A stretch of DNA of 5,504 bases, from the NCBI GenBank assembly GCA_002307905.1, contig DBUL01000188.1, forward strand, positions 390-5,893. Reading direction: 5' to 3'. Positions 1-5,504 of this stretch are shown piece after piece (the stretch's first letter is position 1; every line of letters starts with the position of its first letter). Source of the DNA: Rhizobiaceae bacterium UBA1291. Lineage in GTDB: Bacteria > Pseudomonadota > Alphaproteobacteria > Rhizobiales > Rhizobiaceae. Under the pieces are notes generated by a model, which was not told where the DNA came from, made no database searches, and saw only the letters and a program-made list of their open reading frames with translations. Position numbers and translations under genes: made by a program.

Positions 1-288
1 GGCTTCAACGTCTACCCCAACGAGATCGAAGAAGTGGCCGCAATGCATCCTGGCGTGCTCGAATGCGCTGCGATCGGGGTTCCGGACGCCCATTCCGGCG
101 AGGCGGTGAAGATCTTCGTGGTCAAGAAGGACCCGGGCCTCACCGAGGCCGATCTCAAGGCGCATTGCGTCACCAACCTGACCAACTACAAGCGCCCGCG
201 CTATATCGAATTCCGCAGTGAATTGCCGAAATCGAATGTCGGCAAGATCCTGCGGCGCGAACTGCGCGACAGCGAACTGGCCAAATAG
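1..288 (+). CDS. fadD: Long-chain fatty-acid-CoA ligase, C-terminal part (5' truncated by window)
   Basis: This is the last 95 residues of an ANL-superfamily (acyl/AMP-forming) synthetase, open from base 1 to a TAG stop. The family activates a carboxylic acid as acyl-AMP and transfers it to CoA, the entry step of fatty-acid beta-oxidation in the cytoplasm. The fragment opens with [12 protein letters not shown] (residues 1-12), the segment just after the hinge where the small C-terminal domain begins. Near its end is [14 protein letters not shown] (residues 75-88), the A10-type motif, whose lysine (residue 82) is the one used for adenylation. The N-terminal AMP-binding core lies outside the window, so substrate chain length cannot be judged directly. 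The fadD symbol rests on this motif form and on a neighbouring pgi, an arrangement I recall from S. meliloti. Another acyl-CoA synthetase is possible. A terminator follows 31 bases after the stop. Confidence 0.85.
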   Translation, partial: GFNVYPNEIEEVAAMHPGVLECAAIGVPDAHSGEAVKIFVVKKDPGLTEADLKAHCVTNLTNYKRPRYIEFRSELPKSNVGKILRRELRDSELAK

Positions 289-319
289 AACGGCCGCAGG
301 CGACAACTGCTCCTACCCA

Positions 320-351
320 CCCGGGCCGCCCTTCGGCAGCCCGGGCGTTTT
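320..351 (+). terminator. Rho-independent terminator of fadD
   Basis: CCCGGGC (320-326) pairs perfectly with GCCCGGG (339-345). After one C/A mismatch, GCC (328-330) pairs with GGC (335-337) around a CTTC tetraloop. The stem is followed by CG and four T (348-351). Its position 31 bases past the fadD stop and before the pgi start suggests the two genes are transcribed separately. Confidence 0.85.
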
Positions 352-359
352 CCTGTGAG

Positions 360-389
360 CTTGATCGCTCGCGCCGCCCAGAATAGTGT
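360..389 (+). promoter_or_regulatory. Possible pgi promoter
   Basis: CTTGAT at 360-365 matches five of six bases of the alphaproteobacterial -35 consensus CTTGAC. It sits directly after the fadD terminator. The matching -10 is weak: TAGTGT at 384-389, with an 18-base spacer. The position is right for a start about 25-30 bases upstream of the pgi start codon, but the -10 makes this tentative. Confidence 0.3.
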
Positions 390-422
390 CGCCAGCATCT
401 CCGCCAAATCAGGGAAACGAAG

Positions 423-2042
423 ATGCAGGCAATCATCGACAAACTCACGAGCACCGCCACGGCTACAAGGGCCGAGGATCTGCGCGCCGCCTTTGCCGCC
501 GATGCCGGGCGCTTCACCCGCTTCAGCGCCGCACTCGACGATCTGTTGATGGATTATTCGAAATGCGCGGTAAACGGGGAGATCATGGGCCTGCTCGAAG
601 AGCTTTGCGCCGACGTCGCCGAAAAGCGCGATGCGATGTTTGCCGGCGAGCCTATCAACTTCACCGAGGGACGTGCAGTCCTCCATACGGCCTTGCGCAA
701 CAGGTCGAACACGCCGGTCATAGTGGACGGCCGCGACGTCATGCCCGAGGTGAATGCCGTGCTTGCCGCCATGGGCCGCTTTGCCGAGGGAATCCGCTCG
801 GGCACGCTCACGGGCTCGACCGGCAAGGCGATCACCGATGTGGTCAATATCGGTATCGGCGGTTCCGACCTGGGCCCGGCGATGGCGACGCTGGCGCTCG
901 CCCCCTTCCATGACGGCCCGCGCCTGCACTTCGTTTCCAATGTCGACGGCGCCCATATCAGCGACACGCTGAAGATCCTCTCCGCCGAAACGACCCTTTT
1001 CATCATCGCCTCCAAGACGTTCACGACGATCGAAACCATGACCAATGCGCAGACGGCGCGGCGGTTCGTTGCCGAAAAGCTCGGCGAGGCCGCGGTCGGC
1101 AAGCACTTCGCCGCGGTTTCGACCGCGCTCGATAAGGTCGCCGCCTTCGGCATCGATCCCGAGCGCGTGTTCGGTTTCTGGGACTGGGTCGGCGGGCGCT
1201 ATTCGATCTGGTCGGCGATCGGCCTGCCGCTGATGATTGCCATTGGCGAAGACGACTTCGGACGCTTCCTCGACGGCGCCCATGCGATGGACCAGCATTT
1301 CCGTAACGCGCCCTTCCGGCAGAACCTCCCGATGCTGCTCGGCGCGATCGGCGTCTACCATCGCAACGTGCTCGGCTACCAGACGCGGGCGATCCTGCCC
1401 TATGACCAGCGGCTATCGCGCTTTCCGGCCTATCTGCAGCAGCTGGACATGGAATCGAACGGCAAGAGCGTCACCATCGACGGCAAGCCCGTTGCCGGCA
1501 GTTCCGGTCCAGTGGTCTGGGGCGAACCGGGCACCAATGGCCAGCACGCCTTCTACCAGCTGATCCACCAGGGAACGAGCATCATTCCGGCTGAGTTCCT
1601 GATCGCCGCGCGCGGCTTCGAGCCCGATCTGAGACACCAGCACCAGTTGCTGATCGCCAATTGCCTGGCGCAATCGGAAGCCCTGATGAAGGGGCGCACG
1701 CTCGCCGAGGCCAAGTCGCAGCTGACGGCCAAAGGAATGGACGAAGCCGAGGCTGAGTCCATCGCCCCGCACCGCGTATTCTCCGGCAACCGTCCGTCGA
1801 TCACCTTCGCATACGACCAGCTGACACCCTATACGCTCGGCCGACTGATCGCACTCTACGAGCATCGCGTGTTCGTCGAAGGGGTGATCTTCCGGATCAA
1901 CTCCTTCGATCAATGGGGTGTCGAGCTTGGCAAGGAACTCGCAACCGGCCTGTTGCCGGTGGTTGAAGGCAAGGTGGCCGCGACTGGTCATGACAGCTCG
2001 ACCGCCGGCCTGGTCGCGACGCTGCTTTCGAGGGCGAAATAG
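423..2042 (+). CDS. pgi: Glucose-6-phosphate isomerase
   Basis: This 539-residue cytoplasmic enzyme interconverts glucose-6-phosphate and fructose-6-phosphate. The length fits the long bacterial form (E. coli 549). [11 protein letters not shown] (142-152) is the sugar-phosphate binding loop. [14 protein letters not shown] (254-267) is PGI signature 1, and [10 protein letters not shown] (495-504) is the core of signature 2. The catalytic set appears complete: Glu344 in MESNGK, His375 in TNGQHAF (31 residues later, the same spacing as E. coli Glu355/His386) and Lys504 (E. coli Lys514). The C-terminal GHDSSTAGL is also typical. The start codon has AGGGA (411-415) seven bases upstream. In rhizobia, which mostly use the Entner-Doudoroff route, Pgi links fructose and gluconeogenic carbon to glucose-6-phosphate. 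Frk, encoded convergently next to it, makes its substrate. No frameshift or truncation is seen. Confidence 0.98.
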   Translation: MQAIIDKLTSTATATRAEDLRAAFAADAGRFTRFSAALDDLLMDYSKCAVNGEIMGLLEELCADVAEKRDAMFAGEPINFTEGRAVLHTALRNRSNTPVIVDGRDVMPEVNAVLAAMGRFAEGIRSGTLTGSTGKAITDVVNIGIGGSDLGPAMATLALAPFHDGPRLHFVSNVDGAHISDTLKILSAETTLFIIASKTFTTIETMTNAQTARRFVAEKLGEAAVGKHFAAVSTALDKVAAFGIDPERVFGFWDWVGGRYSIWSAIGLPLMIAIGEDDFGRFLDGAHAMDQHFRNAPFRQNLPMLLGAIGVYHRNVLGYQTRAILPYDQRLSRFPAYLQQLDMESNGKSVTIDGKPVAGSSGPVVWGEPGTNGQHAFYQLIHQGTSIIPAEFLIAARGFEPDLRHQHQLLIANCLAQSEALMKGRTLAEAKSQLTAKGMDEAEAESIAPHRVFSGNRPSITFAYDQLTPYTLGRLIALYEHRVFVEGVIFRINSFDQWGVELGKELATGLLPVVEGKVAATGHDSSTAGLVATLLSRAK

Positions 2043-2061
2043 CCACGCGACGGGTGCAGGA

Positions 2062-2080
2062 GGCTCGCGTCAGACGAGCC
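2062..2080. terminator. Hairpin between convergent pgi and frk, possible bidirectional terminator
   Basis: GGCTCG (2062-2067) and CGAGCC (2075-2080) form a perfect 6-bp GC-rich stem with a 7-base loop, equally good in RNA from either strand. On the minus strand it overlaps the last codons and the TGA of frk. There is no real T tract on either side (CGATTTCG follows on +), so efficient termination without Rho is uncertain. Confidence 0.4.
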
Positions 2081-2999
2081 CGATTTCGTCGGCATAGGGT
2101 GGATTGGCACCGGCGCGCGAGACCGTGACGGCCGCCGCCCTGGCGCCCAGTTCGAGGGCGGAGCGAACCGCCGCCTCGTCCAGCGCCGCGACCTTGGCCT
2201 TGGCCAGCAGATCCTGGCGCTTCAGCGACGCCAGGATACCCGCATCAAAGGTATCGCCCGCACCTACGGTATCGACCACTTTGACCCGCTCGCTCGGCAC
2301 AGTGACCTTGAAACGATCGGTATAGCCGGTCGCTCCATCGGCTCCGCGGGTGATGACGACGAGCTTGGCGCCCATGTCCAGCCAATGGCGGGCACGGTCG
2401 TCGATACCGCCGGGCAGACCGAACCACTCAAGATCCTCGTCGGAGAACTTGAGGATGTCAGTCATGGCGGCCATGCGGTTGATCCGCGCCATGTGCGCGG
2501 CCCTGTCCTTGATGAAGCTCGGGCGGATATTGGGATCGAGCGAGATGACGCGGCTCTGATGCTCGCGCACCATCAGCGCCTCGTAGGTCGAGCCACATGG
2601 TTCGGGAATGAGGCTGATCGCGCCAAAATGAAGCGCCTCGCATTCCTCGCCCAAACCCGGCAGATCGGCTGGCGAGATCATCCGACCGGCGGTGTTCTCG
2701 TCATAGAAGGCGTAGGTTGCATGGCCGTCGACGAGCTTGACGAAGGCAATCGTCGTGGGCCGCGACGACGTCGCGCAGAAACTGAAGTCGACGCTGCTGG
2801 ACCGCAGCCTCTCGCGCAGAATGTCACCCATCATGTCGTCGGAGAGCCCGGTGAAAAAGCCGGTCGGAACGCCAAGCCGGCCGAGTGCGATGGCGGTGTT
2901 GAAGATCGCACCACCAGCGTGCGGCGCGAAAGCCCGCTCGCCGAACGTCGATTCGCGCGGCAACATGTCGATCAGCGCTTCGCCACAACACAATATCAT
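2070..2999 (-). CDS. frk: Fructokinase, PfkB/ribokinase-family sugar kinase
   Basis: This 309-residue cytoplasmic kinase probably phosphorylates fructose to fructose-6-phosphate with ATP. PfkB features appear in order: the N-terminal GEALIDM (6-12), the sugar-binding GGAIFNTAIALGRLG (29-43, family signature 1 region), LDPNIRP (154-160), the FSDEDL segment (185-190), VVITRGADGA (214-223), and signature 2 DTVGAGDTFDAG (243-254), in which Asp249 is the catalytic base and GAG forms the anion hole. About 300 residues is standard. The ATG is preceded by GGAGG (3004-3008) at four bases, within an extended GGAGGAGG run. The gene follows pyrE on the same strand after 78 bases, with no terminator visible between them, but it has a candidate promoter and operator of its own. 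Specificity for fructose is inferred from sequence type and the neighbouring pgi; motifs alone do not exclude another hexose or 2-keto-sugar. Confidence 0.88.
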   Translation of the reverse strand: MILCCGEALIDMLPRESTFGERAFAPHAGGAIFNTAIALGRLGVPTGFFTGLSDDMMGDILRERLRSSSVDFSFCATSSRPTTIAFVKLVDGHATYAFYDENTAGRMISPADLPGLGEECEALHFGAISLIPEPCGSTYEALMVREHQSRVISLDPNIRPSFIKDRAAHMARINRMAAMTDILKFSDEDLEWFGLPGGIDDRARHWLDMGAKLVVITRGADGATGYTDRFKVTVPSERVKVVDTVGAGDTFDAGILASLKRQDLLAKAKVAALDEAAVRSALELGARAAAVTVSRAGANPPYADEIGLV

Positions 3000-3035
3000 T
3001 CGACCTCCTCCATTCCCTCTATCCGAAGTCGGGTT

Positions 3036-3047
3036 TAAATCGATTTA
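3036..3047. promoter_or_regulatory. Perfect 12-bp palindrome upstream of frk, candidate LacI-family operator
   Basis: TAAATCGATTTA is a perfect palindrome centred on CG, lying 37-48 bases before the frk start codon in an AT-rich island. Palindromes with a central CG and AAAT/ATTT arms are the usual target type of LacI/GalR sugar repressors. It overlaps the candidate -10 of frk, a position suited to repression. No regulator gene is in the window, so the partner is unknown. Confidence 0.45.
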
Positions 3048-3071
3048 GTGCATTCGATCGCGGAAGGCCAG
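3043..3071 (-). promoter_or_regulatory. Possible frk promoter
   Basis: Read on the minus strand, CTGGCC (3066-3071) and CTAAAT (3043-3048) are separated by exactly 17 bases. They match the alphaproteobacterial consensus CTTGAC/CTATAT at four and five of six positions. The predicted start is near 3036, inside the palindrome. The -35 lies in the spacer just past the pyrE stop. This is suggestive only. Confidence 0.3.
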
Positions 3072-3077
3072 TCCACC

Positions 3078-3770
3078 TCAACCAAGCGAAGCGACACCGC
3101 CGTTGCGGGCCGACCAGGCCAGCGGCGCATCGAGGAAAGCTCCGACCTCCGACAGCGTCTTTTCATCGAAGAGCCTCTTCTCACGGGCGACAGCGAGCAC
3201 TTCCCGCCAGGTGGCGATGTGGTGCAGCATCACGTTGCCATTGGTGAAACGCTCTTCTGCCTCGGGGAATATGCCGTAGTAGAACAGCGCGACGCCGTGA
3301 TCGACGACACCGCCGGCCGCACGGATCGCATCGATGAACTTGAACATGCTGCCGCCGGCAGTGGTCAGGTCCTCGATCACCAGGACACGTGCGCCTTCCG
3401 GCATATGGCCTTCGATCTGCGCATTACGGCCATGGCCTTTTGGCGCCTTGCGCACGTAGATCATCGGCAGACCGAGGCGCTCCGCGAGGAAGGCGGCAAA
3501 GGGAATACCTGCGGTCTCACCACCAGCCACGACGTCGAACTGCTCGAAGCCGGCATTGCGCATCACCGTGGCGGCGGCGAAGTCCATGATCGCCGAGCGG
3601 ATGCGCGGATAAGAGATCAGCTTGCGGCAATCGATATAGACCGGGCTCATCATGCCGGAGGACAGCTTGTAGGGCTTGTCGGCGGAGAAATGCACCGCCT
3701 TGATCTCCCACAGCATCTTCGCCATCAATTCCGCCATCACGGCAGGTTCGGGAAAGGTCGTCTGGATCAT
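3078..3770 (-). CDS. pyrE: Orotate phosphoribosyltransferase
   Basis: This 230-residue cytoplasmic enzyme joins orotate to PRPP to give orotidine-5'-phosphate, the fifth step of de novo UMP synthesis. [13 protein letters not shown] (38-50) is the N-terminal orotate-side segment. [17 protein letters not shown] (105-121) is the flexible catalytic loop, with Lys108, Lys111 and His113. [13 protein letters not shown] (129-141) is the PRPP-binding motif, with the acidic pair Glu133-Asp134. The start at 3770 is chosen because AGGAG stands five bases before it and the protein then begins [15 protein letters not shown], as I recall for rhizobial PyrE. An in-frame extension to 3878 starts with TTG, lacks a good ribosome site and adds a low-complexity tail. 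The protein is slightly longer than E. coli PyrE (213), and the C-terminal [15 protein letters not shown] accounts for part of this. frk lies downstream on the same strand. Confidence 0.97.
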   Translation of the reverse strand: MIQTTFPEPAVMAELMAKMLWEIKAVHFSADKPYKLSSGMMSPVYIDCRKLISYPRIRSAIMDFAAATVMRNAGFEQFDVVAGGETAGIPFAAFLAERLGLPMIYVRKAPKGHGRNAQIEGHMPEGARVLVIEDLTTAGGSMFKFIDAIRAAGGVVDHGVALFYYGIFPEAEERFTNGNVMLHHIATWREVLAVAREKRLFDEKTLSEVGAFLDAPLAWSARNGGVASLG

Positions 3771-4066
3771 TTCGGCTCCTATCGCGTTACGGCACCCGAA
3801 AGCGGCCAATAGCAGCAACGCGGCGAACTGGCCAGCGCCAGAGGAAAATTGCGCAGCGCTCGGCGCAGATTGAGACAATGGCGCAAAGGTGGACTAGATT
3901 GAATCGCCAATCTCTTCAAACAGAACCGTATCAACCACATGTTTGTCCGGTTCGCGGCACAGCATTCTGAAATCAACAGCAGGCCACAATGTCGGACCTT
4001 ATTGTAATCGGCGACAAGGCACGCATCGACACCAATACCCCCGCAAGCTAAGACAGGAAAACCAAA
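3771..4066. other. Divergent spacer between pyrE (-) and the DUF3096 gene (+)
   Basis: This 296-base region should hold the promoters of both flanking genes, but I find no convincing -35/-10 pair for either. On the minus strand, TGCGC and GCGCA (3867-3863 and 3854-3850) can form a short GC-rich hairpin followed by A and four T (3848-3845), about 75 bases before pyrE; this is a weak attenuator-like element. On the plus strand a 20-codon frame (3989-4051) begins MSDLIVIG and ends 15 bases before the DUF3096 start. It may be a leader peptide, a gene relic or chance. Confidence 0.5.
3776..3780 (-). promoter_or_regulatory. Shine-Dalgarno site that fixes the pyrE start
   Basis: On the minus strand AGGAG is followed by five bases (CCGAA) and ATG at 3770. 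This supports the 230-residue start over the longer open frame. TTTCGG (minus strand, 3801-3796) can pair with CCGAAA (3775-3770), which would place this site in the loop of a 6-bp hairpin that takes in the first base of the start codon. Confidence 0.7.
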
Positions 4067-4222
4067 ATGAACTCTATCGCCATTCAACCGCTGATCGCAC
4101 TGATCGCCGGCATCCTTATCCTGGTCATGCCGCGCCTGCTCAACTACGTGATCGCGATCTATCTGATCATCGTCGGCATTACCGGCCTGTGGCCAGACCT
4201 GCTGGGCAGCGTCAAGCTTTGA
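4067..4222 (+). CDS. Small two-helix membrane protein, DUF3096 type
   Basis: This 51-residue protein of unknown function reads as a member of the DUF3096 family of very short bacterial membrane proteins. That is recognised from the pattern IQPLIALIAGILILVMPRLL (residues 6-25), followed by NYVIAIYLIIVGITGL. Residues 6-21 and about 26-41 are two hydrophobic segments joined by a short MPRLL turn with one arginine, as in a helical hairpin. The ends are short (MNS at the start; WPDLLGSVKL at the close). AGGAA (4055-4059) stands seven bases before the ATG, and a strong hairpin begins seven bases after the stop, so the gene looks like a self-contained unit. It separates pyrC from pyrE and points the other way, so it is unlikely to serve pyrimidine synthesis through an operon. 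A lipoprotein or signal peptide is not indicated. I can give no function. Confidence 0.85.
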   Translation: MNSIAIQPLIALIAGILILVMPRLLNYVIAIYLIIVGITGLWPDLLGSVKL

Positions 4223-4228
4223 TCCATT

Positions 4229-4263
4229 CAGGAATGTCCGGGCCGAGGGTCCGGGCATTCCTG
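4229..4263 (+). terminator. 16-bp hairpin at the 3' end of the DUF3096 transcript
   Basis: Bases 4229-4244 pair with 4248-4263 over 16 consecutive positions around a GAG loop. Two of the pairs are G-U in plus-strand RNA (4237/4255 and 4242/4250). In minus-strand RNA the same positions become A-C mismatches, so the fold favours transcripts from the DUF3096 side. There is no T tract after it (GCGGATCGACC follows). It may therefore act as a 3'-end stabilising structure or need Rho, and it is not a textbook intrinsic terminator. Confidence 0.55.
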
Positions 4264-4276
4264 GCGGATCGACCCT

Positions 4277-4350
4277 AAGCCTGTCGCGAACTTCCAGATC
4301 GGCTCCACAGGCTTTGGATCTCTGTTTTTTTCGCGTGTACGCGATCCAAA
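4277..4350. repeat. Two overlapping 8-bp inverted repeats downstream of pyrC
   Basis: AAGCCTGT (4277-4284) is the exact inverse of ACAGGCTT (4307-4314). TTTGGATC (4313-4320) is the exact inverse of GATCCAAA (4343-4350). Each pair encloses 22 bases, and they share two bases, so both cannot be fully paired at once. The second loop holds CGCG/CGCG and a run of seven T on the plus strand (4325-4331). The region lies between the convergent 3' ends of the DUF3096 gene and pyrC and may help end either transcript. No standard terminator for pyrC is evident. Confidence 0.4.
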
Positions 4351-4377
4351 ACTGGTGGGTTGTCCGGGAAGAATATT

Positions 4378-5415
4378 TCAGTCCACTTCCCAGAAGATCT
4401 CGAACATCGGATCGAAAACCGTTACGGGGCCGGCTCCGGTCTCGATCTTTGCCGGATAGGAAACCGGCGTGTCGCGCCTGACCAACGTGATTGTGTCGGC
4501 ATTCGGCGACAGCCCGTACCAGGCCGGGCCGTTCAGCGAAGTGAAGGCTTCCAATTTGTCGAGCGCGCTTTCCTGCTCGAAGACATGGGCGAGGCAACTC
4601 ATGGTGTTGATCGAGGTGTAGATGCCGGCGCAGCCGCAGGCGCATTCCTTCAAGGGATCGACATGCGGAGCGGAATCGGTGCCGAGGAAGAAGCGGCGAT
4701 CGCCGGAGGTGGCGGCAGCGCGCAACGCCAGGCGATGGCTCTCGCGCTTGGCGACTGGCAGGCAGTAGTAATGCGGCTTGATCCCGCCGACCAGGATGGC
4801 ATTGCGGTTGATGATCAGATGATGGGTGGTGATCGAGCCGGCAATGTTGCGCTCGGCCGAACGGATATAGTCGATTCCGTCCGACGTGGTCACATGTTCC
4901 ATCGTGACCTTGAGTTCCGGCAGGCGCCGGCGCAGCGGATCGAGAACGGTGTCGATGAAGACCTTCTCACGGTCGAAAATGTCGACTTCGGGCGTCGTCA
5001 CCTCGCCATGTACGCAGAGCGGCAGGCCGATCTTCGCCATGCGCTCCAGCACGGGCATGGCCTTTGCCATGTCGCGCACGCCGCCATGGGAATTGGTCGT
5101 GGCGCCGGCGGGGTAGAGCTTCACGGCGGTGATGAGGCCGCTCTTTGCGCCCTCCTCCACATCGTCTGGGCTCGTGTCCTCGGTGAGATAGAGGGTCATC
5201 AGCGGCTCGAAGCGATCACCCTGTGGCAGGGCCGCCATGATGCGGTCGCGATAGGCGCTCGCGTCCGCCGTCGTGACGACGGGCGGCACGAGGTTGGGCA
5301 TGATGATGGCGCGCGCGAAATGCCGGCTCGTATCGCCAATCACCCCTTCGAGCATCGCGCCATCGCGCAGATGCAGGTGCCAGTCATCGGGGCGGCGAAT
5401 GGTGAGCGAGCGCAT
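4378..5415 (-). CDS. pyrC: Dihydroorotase, class II (E. coli type)
   Basis: This 345-residue cytoplasmic zinc enzyme reversibly cyclises N-carbamoyl-aspartate to dihydroorotate, the third step of UMP synthesis. All metal ligands are present, each three residues before its E. coli counterpart: His13 and His15 in DWHLHLRDG, carboxylated Lys99 in [13 protein letters not shown], His136 in CVHGEV, His174 in MEHVTT, and catalytic Asp247 in LGTDSAPH. The substrate-binding Arg17 and the Asn41 region are also in place. The length equals that of the class II family (about 345), a stand-alone enzyme unlike the longer class I form. I chose the ATG at 5415 because GGAGG (5422-5426) lies six bases before it. 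An ATG at 5433 would add six residues but lies upstream of that site and inside the leader hairpin. The next gene on the minus strand downstream is pyrE, with the opposed DUF3096 gene between them. Confidence 0.98.
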   Translation of the reverse strand: MRSLTIRRPDDWHLHLRDGAMLEGVIGDTSRHFARAIIMPNLVPPVVTTADASAYRDRIMAALPQGDRFEPLMTLYLTEDTSPDDVEEGAKSGLITAVKLYPAGATTNSHGGVRDMAKAMPVLERMAKIGLPLCVHGEVTTPEVDIFDREKVFIDTVLDPLRRRLPELKVTMEHVTTSDGIDYIRSAERNIAGSITTHHLIINRNAILVGGIKPHYYCLPVAKRESHRLALRAAATSGDRRFFLGTDSAPHVDPLKECACGCAGIYTSINTMSCLAHVFEQESALDKLEAFTSLNGPAWYGLSPNADTITLVRRDTPVSYPAKIETGAGPVTVFDPMFEIFWEVD

Positions 5416-5420
5416 GGCAA

Positions 5421-5451
5421 ACCTCCAGGGCATGGGTCTTTGCCCGGAGAT
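5421..5451 (-). promoter_or_regulatory. Hairpin that can mask the pyrC Shine-Dalgarno site
   Basis: In minus-strand RNA, AUCUCC plus GGGCA (5451-5441) can pair with UGCCC plus GGAGGU (5432-5421). This gives 11 pairs, one of them U-G, with a single bulged U (5427) and an 8-base loop (5433-5440). The 3' arm contains the entire GGAGG of pyrC. CTATCT (5454-5449), close to the alphaproteobacterial -10 CTATAT, overlaps the 5' arm, so the exact start of transcription would decide how much of the masking arm is in the RNA. That arrangement resembles the known nucleotide-sensitive start selection of E. coli pyrC. The hairpin is seen; its use in regulation is inferred. Confidence 0.5.
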
Positions 5452-5504
5452 AGCATGTTCCCGGTGTAGGGCAAACCTGCCTTTAGGCGACTTTTCCGGA
5501 AAGA

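Noticed and set aside
201..1361. 386-codon open frame antisense to pgi and fadD
   Set aside because: It lies opposite a clearly real pgi and the fadD 3' end, crosses the fadD terminator, and its protein is an arginine/glycine-rich string without a recognisable domain, as expected in GC-rich DNA.
1615..1620. Phe399 of Pgi as a lost catalytic histidine
   Set aside because: I first took the Glu in WGEPG as the catalytic base. The correct Glu is in MESNGK (344), and 31 residues later His375 in NGQHAF is intact, as is Lys504, so nothing is missing.
3771..3878. 36-residue N-terminal extension of pyrE
   Set aside because: It begins at TTG without a convincing ribosome site, while ATG at 3770 has AGGAG at five bases and gives the usual N-terminus.
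3939..4007. 22-codon frame beginning MFVRFAAQ in the divergent spacer
   Set aside because: It has no ribosome site, no membrane or other recognisable pattern, and no neighbour relation that supports translation.
3943..4278. 111-codon plus-strand frame over the DUF3096 gene
   Set aside because: It is a different-frame reading of the DUF3096 coding region. The product is charged and of low complexity, whereas the 51-codon frame gives a clean two-helix membrane protein with a ribosome site.
3779..4645. 288-codon minus-strand frame spanning the pyrE leader, the DUF3096 gene and the end of pyrC
   Set aside because: It crosses the intergenic hairpins, overlaps pyrC in another frame, and shows no domain.
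5416..5433. pyrC start six codons upstream at 5433
   Set aside because: The only strong SD site lies between this ATG and the one at 5415, and family members start close to the DWHLHLRDG motif.
4360..5469. 369-codon open frame antisense to pyrC
   Set aside because: It fully overlaps a pyrC with every active-site residue intact. Its product has no recognisable motif, and the long frame follows from codon bias.

Overview
This window looks like a chromosomal housekeeping segment of an alphaproteobacterium of the Rhizobiales (Rhizobium / Agrobacterium / Ensifer type). The reasons are the GC-rich coding sequence, proteins that read as rhizobial versions of their families (Pgi of 539 aa, PyrE of 230 aa, class II PyrC of 345 aa), and the gene order fadD-pgi-frk-pyrE-pyrC, which I recall from Sinorhizobium meliloti and related genomes but could not check here.

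Layout, left to right. Bases 1-288 (+) are the last 95 codons of an acyl-CoA synthetase (fadD), followed by a good intrinsic terminator (320-351). pgi (glucose-6-phosphate isomerase, +) runs from 423 to 2042. It meets the convergent gene frk (PfkB-family fructokinase, -, 2070-2999) over a small hairpin at 2062-2080. Upstream of frk lie a possible promoter and a perfect 12-bp palindrome of LacI-family operator type (3036-3047). pyrE (orotate phosphoribosyltransferase, -) runs from 3078 to 3770; its start is set by a Shine-Dalgarno (SD) site at 3776-3780. A divergent spacer (3771-4066) leads to a 51-codon gene at 4067-4222 (+) for a two-helix membrane protein of the DUF3096 type, followed at once by a 16-bp hairpin. 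pyrC (dihydroorotase, -) runs from 4378 to 5415 and has a leader in the last 90 bases.

The genes fall into two metabolic pairs. Frk makes fructose-6-phosphate, which Pgi interconverts with glucose-6-phosphate, so sugars can enter the Entner-Doudoroff and pentose phosphate routes. PyrC and PyrE carry out the ring-closing and phosphoribosylation steps of de novo UMP synthesis. The DUF3096 gene separates pyrC from pyrE in the opposite orientation, so these two pyrimidine genes cannot form one simple operon here.

The most interesting signal is in the pyrC leader. An 11-bp stem with a single bulge can pair the whole pyrC SD site with sequence just upstream, beside a CTATCT box that resembles a rhizobial -10. 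This matches the logic of enterobacterial pyrC control, where start-site choice decides whether an SD-blocking hairpin forms. I see no mobile element, CRISPR array, tRNA or rRNA in the window.
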